Assembly (NCBI GenBank): GCA_037132075.1
Contig: JBAXPV010000021.1
Coordinates: 1-64,000, forward strand
Reading direction: 5' to 3'
Length of the DNA stretch: 64,000 nucleotides
Source of the DNA: JBAXPV01 sp037132075
Lineage (GTDB): Bacteria; Bacteroidota; Bacteroidia; Bacteroidales; CAIXZF01
In this document: in pieces, positions 1-8,698 of the stretch
Layout of the letters: every line of letters begins with the position of its first letter
Position numbering within the stretch: position 1 is the stretch's first letter
Notes under the pieces: generated by a model
What the model was told of the DNA's origin: nothing
The model's input: only the letters and a program-made list of their open reading frames with translations
The model's database searches: none
Made by a program: the position numbers and the translations under genes

Positions 1-403
1 CGGTTTCTGTACGGTCGATACCGGCAGCAAATGAATTCATGGCCCCTGCCGTACAAGTATGGCTGTCGCTGCCAACTACGAGCATTCCCGGTCGCGCATA
101 GGAGGCCATGATCTGGTGACAAATCCCTTTTCCAACATCATGAAACTTCGTGATTCCCTGCTCATCAGCCATCTCACGAATTCGTTTATAGTCATTAGCC
201 AGCTTTGCATTTGTCGGTGGCGCATTGTGATCCAAAGTAATTAAAACCTGCTCTGGAAACTGTATCCTGGCACCTCCCATCTTCTGAAATGTCTTTTCAA
301 TACTAGCAGTGTTATCATGGGACAGGACGATGTCCGGCTTTTTAAAAACGATGCTTCCTGTTGAAGCACCAAAAATCTTTTCTGCAAATGTTTTTCCGCT
401 CAT
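1..403 (-). CDS. Homoaconitase / 3-isopropylmalate dehydratase large-subunit family, N-terminal part (3' end outside window)
   Basis: The minus strand encodes 134 residues from an ATG at 401-403 and runs off the window edge. The visible part matches the N-terminal aconitase fold of the LeuC/HacA family: HDVGKGICHQ at residues 88-97 and GSDSHTCTAG at 111-120, whose Cys117 should be one of the three [4Fe-4S] ligands. The family hydrates and dehydrates 2-isopropylmalate, homoaconitate or related acids. Which substrate applies cannot be read from this fragment. It lies 48 nt downstream of the 2-hydroxyglutarate-dehydrogenase-like gene on the same strand and may be the last visible gene of that operon. 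The small subunit, if separate, would lie outside. Full-length members have about 420 residues. Confidence 0.85.
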   Translation of the reverse strand, partial: MSGKTFAEKIFGASTGSIVFKKPDIVLSHDNTASIEKTFQKMGGARIQFPEQVLITLDHNAPPTNAKLANDYKRIREMADEQGITKFHDVGKGICHQIMASYARPGMLVVGSDSHTCTAGAMNSFAAGIDRTET

Positions 404-451
404 AAATCTTCGTTTTAATTAGGTGTTAATACAGAGGATAATATTTTATAA

Positions 452-3397
452 TCAATTTATTTTCAATGCACTGTATAATATCTCAATGGGATGCAAGGCC
501 TTTCTGCCGGTGCCGTCATGAATCTGATGACGACAACTGGTTCCAGGTGCCGCGATCATTACCGCCTCTGGTGCTTGTCGTACAGAAGGAAACAACAACA
601 TCTCCCCTACCTGCATCGAGAGATTATAATGCTCTTTCTCATAACCGAACGACCCAGCCATGCCACAACAGCCCGTCTTTAGCTCTTTTACTGTATAGTT
701 TTCAGGAAACCCGATCATCTGTATCATGGGAGTGGCTGAAGCTACAGACTTCTGCTGGCAGTGCCCGTGAACCCAGATCTCCAAGGGTTCTTCAGTGAAA
801 TCCGATGCCTTGATCCGGCCCTTTTCCATCTCGCTGGCGAGGAACTCATCAAGCATTAGTGCATTCTTAGCCAATTCCCTGGAAACTGCAACATTTCCCT
901 CCGAAACCAGTTCCGGATATTCATCTCTGAAAGTCAGGATAGCAGAGGGCTCTATGCCGAGCAAGGGGCTGACAACGGTGATTACATTTCCTAAGAGTTC
1001 AACATTCCGGTTGGCGATCACTTTGGCTTTTTTTAGCAAGCCTTTAGAGATATAGGCACGACCACTTTCCAGGTGTTTGGGAATCTCAACCTCATATCCC
1101 AAGGCAAACAAGAGCTTTATAGCTTTCTGGCCAATCACAACATCATTATATTCGGTGAATTCATCAACAAATAAATACACCTTTCCTTTGGTATTGCCAA
1201 CGATGCTCAGTTTATTCTTTTCTCTTTCAAACCAGGAAGTAAGGCTATATTGGTAAATCTTAGGAATACTCCTGGCCGGGGCAATTCCTAAAACAGCCTT
1301 TGTGATTCCGGCAAATAAAGAACTACTGATAAAGAAATTAAACAAGCCTGGTATCAACATCCCCAGTTTATTGACTTTAGAAATATTGGCAATGAGAAGG
1401 GTTCTGAGCGGGATTCCATGGGTATCGTGGTAATGCTGCAGGAACTCAGCTTTGTATTTAGCCACATCCACATTCGACGGGCATTCCGATTTACAGGCTT
1501 TACATGACAGACACAGATCCAGTACGTCATAAATCTCCTGATGATCGAAGGGATTTTCTTTTTTTGAATTCGTCAGAAACTCACGCAGGATATTGGCACG
1601 TGCCCGTGTAGTCTGATTTTCGTTACGGCTGGCCTGGAAACTCGGACACATAGTCCCTCCGATGATCTCCGATTTCCGGCAATCACCGCTGCCATTGCAT
1701 TTCTCAACGGCTTTGAGTAAGCCTTTTTCCTTACTGAAGTCAAAATAAGTTTTAATGACCCTTTCTTGCTGTCCGGATTCGAAACGCAGATGCTCATCCA
1801 TGGGAGGGGCATCCGTGATTTTTCCCGGATTAAAGATTAGATTGGGATCCCATGTCATCTTTAACTTTCTTAAGAGCTGGTAAACATGGTCGCCGAGCAT
1901 CAGAGGAATGAATTCACCGCGAAGACGGCCATCACCGTGTTCACCGCTTAGGGAACCCCTGTATTTCTTCACAAGCACAGCGATCTCACGGCCCAAAGCC
2001 CTGAATATCCGCAGGTCTTCAGGGTCTTTCAAATTTAAAACAGGCTTCAGATGAAGCTCTCCGGTGGCGATATGGGCATAATAAACACAGTCTTTTCCAT
2101 GCCGTAACAGTATCTCTCTGAATTCCTTCATATAGGCCGGCAGGTCGACAGGTCTCACTGCCGTATCTTCAATAAGTGTCACAGGCTTTGCATCTCCCGG
2201 AACATTGGAAAGCAGTCCCAGTCCTGCTTTGCGTAAGGCCCATACCTTATTCATATCCTGGTTCAGGATCAGGGGAAAGTGGTAACCGTATCCGGCTTCA
2301 CGCATCGCCTTTTCTACGGCAGAAGCAAGGTCAAGAACCTCCTGGCGGCTGTCTTTGGCAAACTCTATAACGAGGACAGCCTCAGGCTCGCCTTCAATAA
2401 AGAATCGGTTCCGCCTTTGTTCAATATTGTCTTTGGTACATTCAATGAGGATTCGGTCAATCAGCTCGATTGAGGCAGGATTGAAAGTCAGGGCAACGAG
2501 ATTTCCCAGGAAAGCTTCTTCCAGGCTCCTGCAATGCACCGCGACCAGTCCTTTTTCTTTTGGAGGCAAAGAAACCAGGTTTAGTTTGATTTCCGTCATG
2601 AACACCAAAGTACCTTCTGACCCAGCGATCAACTTACAGAAATTAAAGTCCGGACTTCCCTCGGTAAAAATATTCGTTTCTAACAATAAGTCAAGGGCAT
2701 AACCGGTATTTCTTCTCTCAATTTCAGGATGTGGATATTGTGTCCGGATCTCAGCCTGATTCAACACATCCGACAAAATCTCATGAACATTCCTGTAAAC
2801 ATCTCCTTCCAATCCCGGCAACTGTAGTTTTTGGGCATATTCAGCCTTACTGAGGGCTCCAAAAGTCACAAAGGCCCCATCACTCAAATATCCTTTAACT
2901 TCCAGTGTATGGTCACGGGTGCTGCCATAAAGTATCGAATGAGCGCCACAGGAGTTGTTACCCACCATACCCCCGATCATACAACGGTTGGAAGTGGAAG
3001 TCTCTGGTCCAAAAAACAGGCCCAGGGGTTCCAGGACTTTATTCAGCTCATCAGGAACCACACCCGGCTCAACGCGAACCCAACATTCCGTCTCGTTAAT
3101 CTCCAGGATGCGACCCATATGTTTTGAGACATCCACCACGATCCCTTTGCCCACGACTTGTCCGGCCAAAGAAGTCCCTGCAGCTCTAGGAATCAGGGAT
3201 ACACCATTTTCAGCGGCAAAGTTGATCAGCTTCCCGATATCCCCGGCATTTTTCGAACGACAGACTGCAAGCGGTTTTTCTTTGTAAGCAGAAGCATCCG
3301 TTGAATACATCAATAAAGAAGACTCATCCAGGAAAAGATCTCCTTCAAGCTGTTTCTCTAGTATCAAAAACCTTTGTTGGATGTCGGCGTGCTTCAT
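452..3397 (-). CDS. FAD-linked oxidase / Fe-S fusion protein, YdiJ-like (candidate D-2-hydroxyglutarate dehydrogenase)
   Basis: A 981-residue fusion. Residues 45-270 form a PCMH-type FAD-binding domain (RAAGTSLAGQ at 71-80; GNNSCGAHS near 146-154; AGSEGTLVF near 258-266). The C-terminal FAD-oxidase cap contains SGEHGDGRLRG at 484-494. Next come two Fe-S motifs: CNGSGDC with MCPSF near 567-586, and CLSCKACKSECP at 629-640. The C-terminus is a CCG/heterodisulfide-reductase-type domain (HGHCQQKS and GCCGMAGSFG). This order and length match E. coli YdiJ (about 1018 residues) and other large D-2-hydroxyacid dehydrogenases; YdiJ-type enzymes oxidise D-2-hydroxyglutarate to 2-oxoglutarate. The upstream gene encodes an HglS-like enzyme whose known product is D-2-hydroxyglutarate, which favours that substrate over D-lactate or glycolate. 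Substrate is inferred; the domain calls are secure. Confidence 0.88.
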   Translation of the reverse strand: MKHADIQQRFLILEKQLEGDLFLDESSLLMYSTDASAYKEKPLAVCRSKNAGDIGKLINFAAENGVSLIPRAAGTSLAGQVVGKGIVVDVSKHMGRILEINETECWVRVEPGVVPDELNKVLEPLGLFFGPETSTSNRCMIGGMVGNNSCGAHSILYGSTRDHTLEVKGYLSDGAFVTFGALSKAEYAQKLQLPGLEGDVYRNVHEILSDVLNQAEIRTQYPHPEIERRNTGYALDLLLETNIFTEGSPDFNFCKLIAGSEGTLVFMTEIKLNLVSLPPKEKGLVAVHCRSLEEAFLGNLVALTFNPASIELIDRILIECTKDNIEQRRNRFFIEGEPEAVLVIEFAKDSRQEVLDLASAVEKAMREAGYGYHFPLILNQDMNKVWALRKAGLGLLSNVPGDAKPVTLIEDTAVRPVDLPAYMKEFREILLRHGKDCVYYAHIATGELHLKPVLNLKDPEDLRIFRALGREIAVLVKKYRGSLSGEHGDGRLRGEFIPLMLGDHVYQLLRKLKMTWDPNLIFNPGKITDAPPMDEHLRFESGQQERVIKTYFDFSKEKGLLKAVEKCNGSGDCRKSEIIGGTMCPSFQASRNENQTTRARANILREFLTNSKKENPFDHQEIYDVLDLCLSCKACKSECPSNVDVAKYKAEFLQHYHDTHGIPLRTLLIANISKVNKLGMLIPGLFNFFISSSLFAGITKAVLGIAPARSIPKIYQYSLTSWFEREKNKLSIVGNTKGKVYLFVDEFTEYNDVVIGQKAIKLLFALGYEVEIPKHLESGRAYISKGLLKKAKVIANRNVELLGNVITVVSPLLGIEPSAILTFRDEYPELVSEGNVAVSRELAKNALMLDEFLASEMEKGRIKASDFTEEPLEIWVHGHCQQKSVASATPMIQMIGFPENYTVKELKTGCCGMAGSFGYEKEHYNLSMQVGEMLLFPSVRQAPEAVMIAAPGTSCRHQIHDGTGRKALHPIEILYSALKIN

Positions 3398-3484
3398 AAA
3401 ATAGTACTGGCAGCAAAATTAGCTATACAAAAGTAATAATTTCTGCGTACCTCAGCACCCCATTGGCAGGCCCGTGCAGTGGGT

Positions 3485-4291
3485 CTATTTCTTGTAAAAA
3501 TCCGTGCTCTCAAAGATCTTATCCGCCGATTTGGCAATAAATCCTGAGTAAAGTTGCCCGTTCTGATCAGCATAACGCCTGGCAAACTCATAATATGCAC
3601 TGGGTATCTCATAGCTGCCTTCTGTAAAATCAATAGAGACAATGCCTGACTTTGTGCTCGACTGCTCCAAAAGCTCCTCCGGCGTCCCTTTGATCTCTCC
3701 CCCACTATCATTTAAGGCAAAACCATGTTGCTTTAGGAAATCATTCACCTTCTCCAATGAATTAAAATGATGCAAATTATTTACACTGACCGTGAAGTGA
3801 TTGGCGCAATAACCCCAAACATATACCCAGGCTGCATATTCGGATTCGGCCCGAAGCCTTTCATAAATTTCATAAGACGGCTTGCCCCAAAGATTCCCTG
3901 AGAAAATAAGTTCATCTGAATTCAGATGTGATTCAGGAATGGCATCAATACAGGAAGTAATCGCCTTTTGCAGAAAAGGGCTAAAGTCCTTACTTATAAG
4001 TTGAGAAATAAACACCCTTGGGACGTCTTTCATCGTCTTATGTTCAAAATGTTTGGCGAAGAGACGCTTATCCTTAAATTCATAAGAACCGCAAAACTCA
4101 TAACCACTTTCTAAAAACGGCTTTGCCAGCACATCAACATCTACCCTGGGATCATCAAAAGTGCGGAAAGCAATGTGGTCATTGACAACAGCTTCACCAT
4201 CATCCGTGAACAATTGCCACACCTTCAAAGCATGGGGATTCTGCTTTGTATAATCAGACCACAAACGCTCAAAAATTTCTTCAACCTTCAT
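3485..4291 (-). CDS. DUF1338 family protein, HglS-like 2-oxoadipate dioxygenase/decarboxylase
   Basis: A 268-residue DUF1338 protein. The start is taken at the ATG (4289-4291) opening MKVEEIFERLW; the longer frame overlaps the lplA coding region. Characterised members (Pseudomonas HglS) are Fe(II) enzymes converting 2-oxoadipate plus O2 to D-2-hydroxyglutarate and CO2. Expected active-site elements are visible: His39 and Arg43 in DHIAFRT, matching the HglS His-x3-Arg pair, His165 in CANHFTV, and Glu235 in PSAYYEFARR. It is shorter than Pseudomonas HglS (about 460 residues), corresponding to the compact form of the family. It is 61 nt downstream of lplA and 87 nt upstream of the YdiJ-like dehydrogenase, all co-oriented. 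Family is secure; activity is by homology. Confidence 0.82.
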   Translation of the reverse strand: MKVEEIFERLWSDYTKQNPHALKVWQLFTDDGEAVVNDHIAFRTFDDPRVDVDVLAKPFLESGYEFCGSYEFKDKRLFAKHFEHKTMKDVPRVFISQLISKDFSPFLQKAITSCIDAIPESHLNSDELIFSGNLWGKPSYEIYERLRAESEYAAWVYVWGYCANHFTVSVNNLHHFNSLEKVNDFLKQHGFALNDSGGEIKGTPEELLEQSSTKSGIVSIDFTEGSYEIPSAYYEFARRYADQNGQLYSGFIAKSADKIFESTDFYKK

Positions 4292-4352
4292 AAACACATT
4301 TTTTAACAGTAAAACTCCGTAGCATACTCGGTCTACTCCGTGTGAAAAAAAA

Positions 4353-5336
4353 TTAAAATAACCCAGCCACAAACTCCTCCTTCGTAACCCCTGTAAAATA
4401 CAACCCGATATCAATATTTACGAGAGCATAAACAATTGAAGCCTCTTCATGGTTCACACCTTTGAGCGCCTCCACAACATCTGAAACATCCAGCGTATTG
4501 AAATAATCACCAAAGATCTGTAGATCACGGATTTTCCCCTTGTCAACATCCAAATCAAATTCAATCATTCCGCCACTGGTTTTGACCTTCTTTTGCAATG
4601 TATAGCGGGGTGAATAGCCAAAATTCCATTCCCAGGTGGCATAGCGTGAGTCTCGTAGGTCTGTAATCCTTGCTGAATCAGACTTTGTCAATTCATAAAC
4701 TTCTATACTATCATTATTTTCAATGATATGAGCCATGATCATCTGAGTAAACTCAATTATACTTATTGGTTTGGTAAGATGCTCACTGATATTTGTTACA
4801 CGGCTTCGTACCGACTTCACTGCTTTATCCTGGAATTTCGCAGGATCTACATTCAAAGCTGCACTTAAATCAGTCATCACTGAAGAAAACAACAAAGTCC
4901 CGTGATGTAACACCCTGTCTTTAAATACATGTTCAGCATTTCCGGAGAACTTCATCCCTTTTATCGTCAAATCATTCCGACCTTCAAACAGGGCATCAAT
5001 ACCCATTTTATCGCGCAAAACCTCCAGAATTGGCAGTGTATATTTCCGAAAATCAACAAGTTGGTTCGATTGACCCGTCGAGACAAATGTAAAATTGAGA
5101 TTCCCCAGATCGTGAAAAACTGTGCCACCACCAGATAGCCTCCTAACTACTTTGACGCCATTTTTACGTACGAAGTCCATATTGATCTCAGCAAGCCCAT
5201 TTTGATGCTTCCCGATTATGACAGATGGCTCATTTCTCCATAGCATGAAGAGATCTTCTTTGCGCTCCCGCAGAAAATATTCTTCCGCAGCCAAATTAAA
5301 ATAAGGATCCGTTGAAGGATTATAAACACATAACAT
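4353..5336 (-). CDS. lplA: Lipoate-protein ligase A
   Basis: A 327-residue LplA-type ligase that activates lipoate with ATP and transfers it to lipoyl domains (2-oxoacid dehydrogenases, glycine cleavage H protein) in the cytoplasm. The start is the ATG at 5334-5336. Signature sequences are RRLSGGGTVFHD (residues 65-76) and KGMKFSGNAE (126-135), the latter carrying the conserved lipoate-binding lysine. Residues from about 245 to the end form the small C-terminal accessory domain. It is the first gene of a minus-strand run with the HglS-like and YdiJ-like genes. Octanoyltransferases share the fold, but the two-domain layout favours a ligase. Confidence 0.92.
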   Translation of the reverse strand: MLCVYNPSTDPYFNLAAEEYFLRERKEDLFMLWRNEPSVIIGKHQNGLAEINMDFVRKNGVKVVRRLSGGGTVFHDLGNLNFTFVSTGQSNQLVDFRKYTLPILEVLRDKMGIDALFEGRNDLTIKGMKFSGNAEHVFKDRVLHHGTLLFSSVMTDLSAALNVDPAKFQDKAVKSVRSRVTNISEHLTKPISIIEFTQMIMAHIIENNDSIEVYELTKSDSARITDLRDSRYATWEWNFGYSPRYTLQKKVKTSGGMIEFDLDVDKGKIRDLQIFGDYFNTLDVSDVVEALKGVNHEEASIVYALVNIDIGLYFTGVTKEEFVAGLF

Positions 5337-5385
5337 CACAAAATTTTTGAGGGGATAAAATTACAATTCAATCTAAGAATGACGG

Positions 5386-7011
5386 CTATTTTTCGTCAAG
5401 ATTGCTGAACACCTTTCCATCATTCATCATTTTCAATACAGCGATCACCCAGGGATCATAATCCATGATGACCCTATAGTAAGTCTCCTGATCGTATAAA
5501 TCACGGCCAAAACTGGCTTTGATCTGGTTCTTTACCAGTGCATTCCCACCCGCAATATCCTTATCGTCAACTTTTTTTGTTTTTAGCATCAAGGCCTCTA
5601 CAAAACTTTTAAACGTTTGATCATCAACAACAAAATCCTTTGCAAAACTATCTGAATCAGGAAACTGTATTTTCATCAACTCTCTTTTCCCTTCCAGGTA
5701 AGCTAATGTAAATTCCGAAAACATATTATTTTTTGACGCTTCTAAATATAAAGGGTCCTGAACTGTTGTATCAATGGGAAGAAACACGTCAGGTACTATT
5801 CCACCTCCCCCATAAACAGTACGGCCAACTCCCGTTGCAAACCTCAACGAATCAGGAAAATGAATGCTATCAGGATGGACAAACTCTCCCTTTTCCCGAC
5901 GAAAAGCGATTTCCCTGAAATACTTCTCAGCCCCCTCACTAAATGGCTTCTGTATGCAACGGCCACATGGCGTATAATAGCGCGCTGTCGTGAGCCGTAT
6001 CATCGATCCGTCTGGCAAATAATAGGGTTTCTGAACCAGGCCTTTTCCATACGTACGTCGCCCGGCGAGGATGCCCCGGTCGTGATCCTGAATTGCTCCC
6101 GAAAGGATCTCGCTGGCAGAGGCAGAAGATTCATCAACTAAAATAATCAACCTTCCGGTATCATATTTTCCATTCCCATGGGAAACATATTTTACTTCAG
6201 GGCTATTTAAGCCTTTCGTTGAAACAATCAGCTGGTCTTTCTTAAGAAACTCTTCGCACAAATCAATGGCAGCATTCAGATATCCTCCTCCATTTCCCCT
6301 GATATCCAGAATTAGCTCTGTCATCTTCTTTTCTTTCAATGACTTAAACGCCTGGCGAAACTCCTGCATCGTCGTGGCCGAAAACCGGTTCAGTTTAATA
6401 TAGCCGATCTCTTTGTCAACCATATACGCCAGGTCAATGCTGTGTATCGGGATATTGTCCCGTTCAACCATAAAATTAAAGATATGTTGACCTGGATTCC
6501 TCAGCACTGTCACCTCGACCTGGCTTCCTTTTTTTCCCCTAAGGTTAGCAACGACGAAAGTCTCTCCTGCTTGCTTCCCGGTAGCTTCTTTGCCCCCAAT
6601 TTTGACAATCCTGTCACCATTCATCAAACCCGCTCTTTTTGCCGGACCGTCATTGATTGCTGAGGTAATAAAAACAGTATCTCTGAGCAATTGGTAATTA
6701 ATGCCAACCCCTTCAAAACTCCCTTCCAGCGGCTCATTCATCTTTTTGATATCCTTGGCAGAGATATATGAAGAGTGCGGATCCAGGTCCTTTAACATGG
6801 CTTTAACAGCAATTTCGGTCAGGCGATTGTTGTTCACACTGTCCAGGTAACACGTATTAAGAAGGTGTATGACTTCATTGAACTTGAGCTCAGTCGCTTT
6901 GGGATCATGAACCTGGCCAAACGCGCAATTGCCAATCGCCAGGCTTACAGTCACCATCATCAGCATCAGGGCCGTTTTCGGAAGCTTTGTCATAGATTGT
7001 ATTCGTGGCAT
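5386..7011 (-). CDS. S41 family C-terminal processing peptidase with PDZ domain
   Basis: A 541-residue exported serine protease from the ATG at 7009-7011; a second ATG at 6993 gives an even cleaner signal peptide (a hydrophobic stretch ending in NCAFG). A frame extension to a TTG at 7050 is unlikely. The N-terminal helical region is followed by a PDZ domain (about residues 90-175, with GSFEGVGINY at its start) and the S41 catalytic core: LDIRGNGGGYL, the SASASE box near 298-302 with the nucleophilic Ser, and YGKGLVQ with Lys323 as general base. CPP-type enzymes trim periplasmic protein C-termini or degrade tagged proteins. The C-terminal 120 residues are less conserved. The gene is divergent from the rhomboid gene. 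Confidence 0.92.
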   Translation of the reverse strand: MPRIQSMTKLPKTALMLMMVTVSLAIGNCAFGQVHDPKATELKFNEVIHLLNTCYLDSVNNNRLTEIAVKAMLKDLDPHSSYISAKDIKKMNEPLEGSFEGVGINYQLLRDTVFITSAINDGPAKRAGLMNGDRIVKIGGKEATGKQAGETFVVANLRGKKGSQVEVTVLRNPGQHIFNFMVERDNIPIHSIDLAYMVDKEIGYIKLNRFSATTMQEFRQAFKSLKEKKMTELILDIRGNGGGYLNAAIDLCEEFLKKDQLIVSTKGLNSPEVKYVSHGNGKYDTGRLIILVDESSASASEILSGAIQDHDRGILAGRRTYGKGLVQKPYYLPDGSMIRLTTARYYTPCGRCIQKPFSEGAEKYFREIAFRREKGEFVHPDSIHFPDSLRFATGVGRTVYGGGGIVPDVFLPIDTTVQDPLYLEASKNNMFSEFTLAYLEGKRELMKIQFPDSDSFAKDFVVDDQTFKSFVEALMLKTKKVDDKDIAGGNALVKNQIKASFGRDLYDQETYYRVIMDYDPWVIAVLKMMNDGKVFSNLDEK

Positions 7012-7031
7012 AATTCGTGATTCGTAATCCG

Positions 7032-7065
7032 TTTGCAAATTAACAGCCAAAACGCTTTATATTTA
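7032..7065 (+). promoter_or_regulatory. Candidate Bacteroidota promoter of the rhomboid gene
   Basis: TTTG at 7032-7035, then 22 nt, then TATATTTA at 7058-7065 (one mismatch to the -7 consensus TAnnTTTG). Transcription would start near 7072, just upstream of the ATG at 7087, which supports that start over the in-frame TTG at 7033. Confidence 0.35.
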
Positions 7066-7086
7066 CATTTCTTACCGCATTTTTTA

Positions 7087-7857
7087 ATGAGCCACGACTT
7101 AAAAGCATTGATCAGATCCTCATTTTTCCCTGGATTGCTAGTCCTGGGTATGCTTGCTGTTAAAATTTTCGAAATTTCCACAAAGACTCACCTTACTTTC
7201 CTGGGAATCTACCCGCTCAAAGTTGAAGGGCTCATCGGAATCATCACCTCGCCCTTTATACACGATGACTGGGCACATCTGTATGCCAATGCCATTCCCT
7301 TTCTGATATTGGGAACCAGCCTTTTCTATTTCTATCGGAAAATAGCCATTACCTCATTGCTGATGATCTGGCTGCTGACCGGTTGCTGGGTTTGGCTAGG
7401 TGCCCGGGAAGCCTGGCACATTGGAGCCAGTGGCATACTTTACGGACTTACTACTTTCGTCTTTACCAGCGGCCTCATTCGAAAAGATGCCAGGCTCATG
7501 GCGCTTTCTATGCTTGTGCTTTTCCTCTATGGCGGCATGGTCTGGGGTGTCTTCCCTGATTTCTTCCCCAACAAGCAAATAAGCTGGGAAGCCCATCTCT
7601 GGGGTGGCATCGCAGGTGTTGTGGTGGCAATTTTTTACCGCTCCTATGGGCCACAGCGAAAACTCTACTCTTGGGAAACCGGAGATGATGAAGTACCAGC
7701 CTGGTTCCCTGGAGAAAATATCAGTCAGGATCCAAATGCACAAGCGCCCACTTTGCCTGAATTCCCTCCACAAGACAAGCCAAAACAGGATCCTCCTCAG
7801 ATCAACTATATCTATGTTGAAGGGAAGAATTCGGAAACTGAACAAAAACAGCCATAA
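7087..7857 (+). CDS. Rhomboid family intramembrane serine protease
   Basis: A 256-residue polytopic membrane protein beginning MSHDLKALIR. The catalytic dyad is visible: Ser115 in HIGASGILYG (GxSG) and His170 in SWEAHLWGG. The HxxxxAN motif in the second membrane segment, seen here as HLYANAIPF, is typical of rhomboids. About six hydrophobic segments end near residue 190, followed by a cytosolic Pro/Gln-rich tail of about 60 residues of unknown role. The protease cleaves transmembrane substrates within the bilayer; no substrate can be inferred. It is monocistronic and divergent from the S41 protease. Confidence 0.93.
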   Translation: MSHDLKALIRSSFFPGLLVLGMLAVKIFEISTKTHLTFLGIYPLKVEGLIGIITSPFIHDDWAHLYANAIPFLILGTSLFYFYRKIAITSLLMIWLLTGCWVWLGAREAWHIGASGILYGLTTFVFTSGLIRKDARLMALSMLVLFLYGGMVWGVFPDFFPNKQISWEAHLWGGIAGVVVAIFYRSYGPQRKLYSWETGDDEVPAWFPGENISQDPNAQAPTLPEFPPQDKPKQDPPQINYIYVEGKNSETEQKQP

Positions 7858-7905
7858 AATCCGTAAAACACCAGAACATTCTATCAGAAGTTCCCGCCTT
7901 TCTGT

Positions 7906-7913
7906 TAATTTTG
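7906..7913 (+). promoter_or_regulatory. -7 promoter element of yebC
   Basis: TAATTTTG matches the Bacteroidota -7 consensus TAnnTTTG exactly, 30 nt upstream of the yebC ATG. No convincing -33 TTTG is visible. Confidence 0.4.
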
Positions 7914-7942
7914 CAGACTAATCCTGAAAATACTTACGATAC

Positions 7943-8653
7943 ATGGGAAGAGCTTTTGAATTCCGCAAGGCAAGGAAGATGAAACGTTGGGGCAATATGG
8001 CCCGCGTCTTTACCAAATTGGGCAAAGACATTGAAATGTCGGTAAAATCAGGAACCCCGGATCCTGACACCAACCCCAAACTCAGACTGTTGATCCAGAT
8101 GGCACGTGCGGCCAATATGCCAAAAGACAATATTGAAAGAGCCATCAACCGGGCAATTTCGAAAGATGCCGCCGACTATAAAGAAGTCATTTACGAAGGC
8201 TATGCCCCTCACGGAATCGCTGTTGTGGTAGAAACTGCCACCGACAACCCCACCCGAACTGTTGCCAACGTCCGCTCCTATTTCAACAAAAATGGAGGCA
8301 GCCTGGGAACTACCGGCATGTGTGACTTTATTTTCGATCGCAAATGTAGCTTCCGCGTTGCCGCAAAAGAGGGTATCGACCTGGAATCACTGGAGTTTGA
8401 ACTGATCGACTTTGGCGTGGAAGAGATCTTCGCCGAAGACGATGAAATCATGATCTATGCTGAATTTCAACAATTTGGCCCCGTCCAGCGTTATCTTGAG
8501 GAAAACACCTTTGAGATCAAAGGATTTGCTTTTGAGCGTATCCCGAATGACACCAAAGAACTCACCACCGAACAGCAGGAAGAGGTTGACAAACTGCTCG
8601 AACGCCTCGAAGATGACGACGACGTCACCAACGTCTTCACCAACATGAGGTAA
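7943..8653 (+). CDS. yebC: YebC/PmpR (TACO1-like) family protein
   Basis: A 236-residue cytoplasmic protein colinear with the YebC family: MGRAFEFRKARKMKRWGNMA at the N-terminus, the ANMPKDNIERAI helix near residue 60, and YEGYAPHGIAVVVE. Older literature describes YebC proteins as transcriptional regulators; newer work on YebC/TACO1 supports a translation role relieving ribosome stalling at proline-rich stretches. The N-terminus begins MGRAFEFRKARK rather than the common MAGHSKWxxIxxxK; this variant is, to my knowledge, usual in Bacteroidota. The C-terminus is very acidic (DDDDVTNVF). Confidence 0.93.
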   Translation: MGRAFEFRKARKMKRWGNMARVFTKLGKDIEMSVKSGTPDPDTNPKLRLLIQMARAANMPKDNIERAINRAISKDAADYKEVIYEGYAPHGIAVVVETATDNPTRTVANVRSYFNKNGGSLGTTGMCDFIFDRKCSFRVAAKEGIDLESLEFELIDFGVEEIFAEDDEIMIYAEFQQFGPVQRYLEENTFEIKGFAFERIPNDTKELTTEQQEEVDKLLERLEDDDDVTNVFTNMR

Positions 8654-8698
8654 AAATTGTCCCGTCAAAAAATCATAAACGGGATTGCTGGTTCATGG

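Noticed and set aside
466..3287. Several plus-strand open frames of 60-115 codons opposite the FAD/Fe-S gene
   Set aside because: They lie entirely within a well-supported minus-strand gene, have no family resemblance, and follow its codon periodicity.
3485..4414. 309-codon version of the DUF1338 gene
   Set aside because: The extra 41 residues overlap the lplA coding end and do not resemble the family; ATG 4291 gives a family-like N-terminus.
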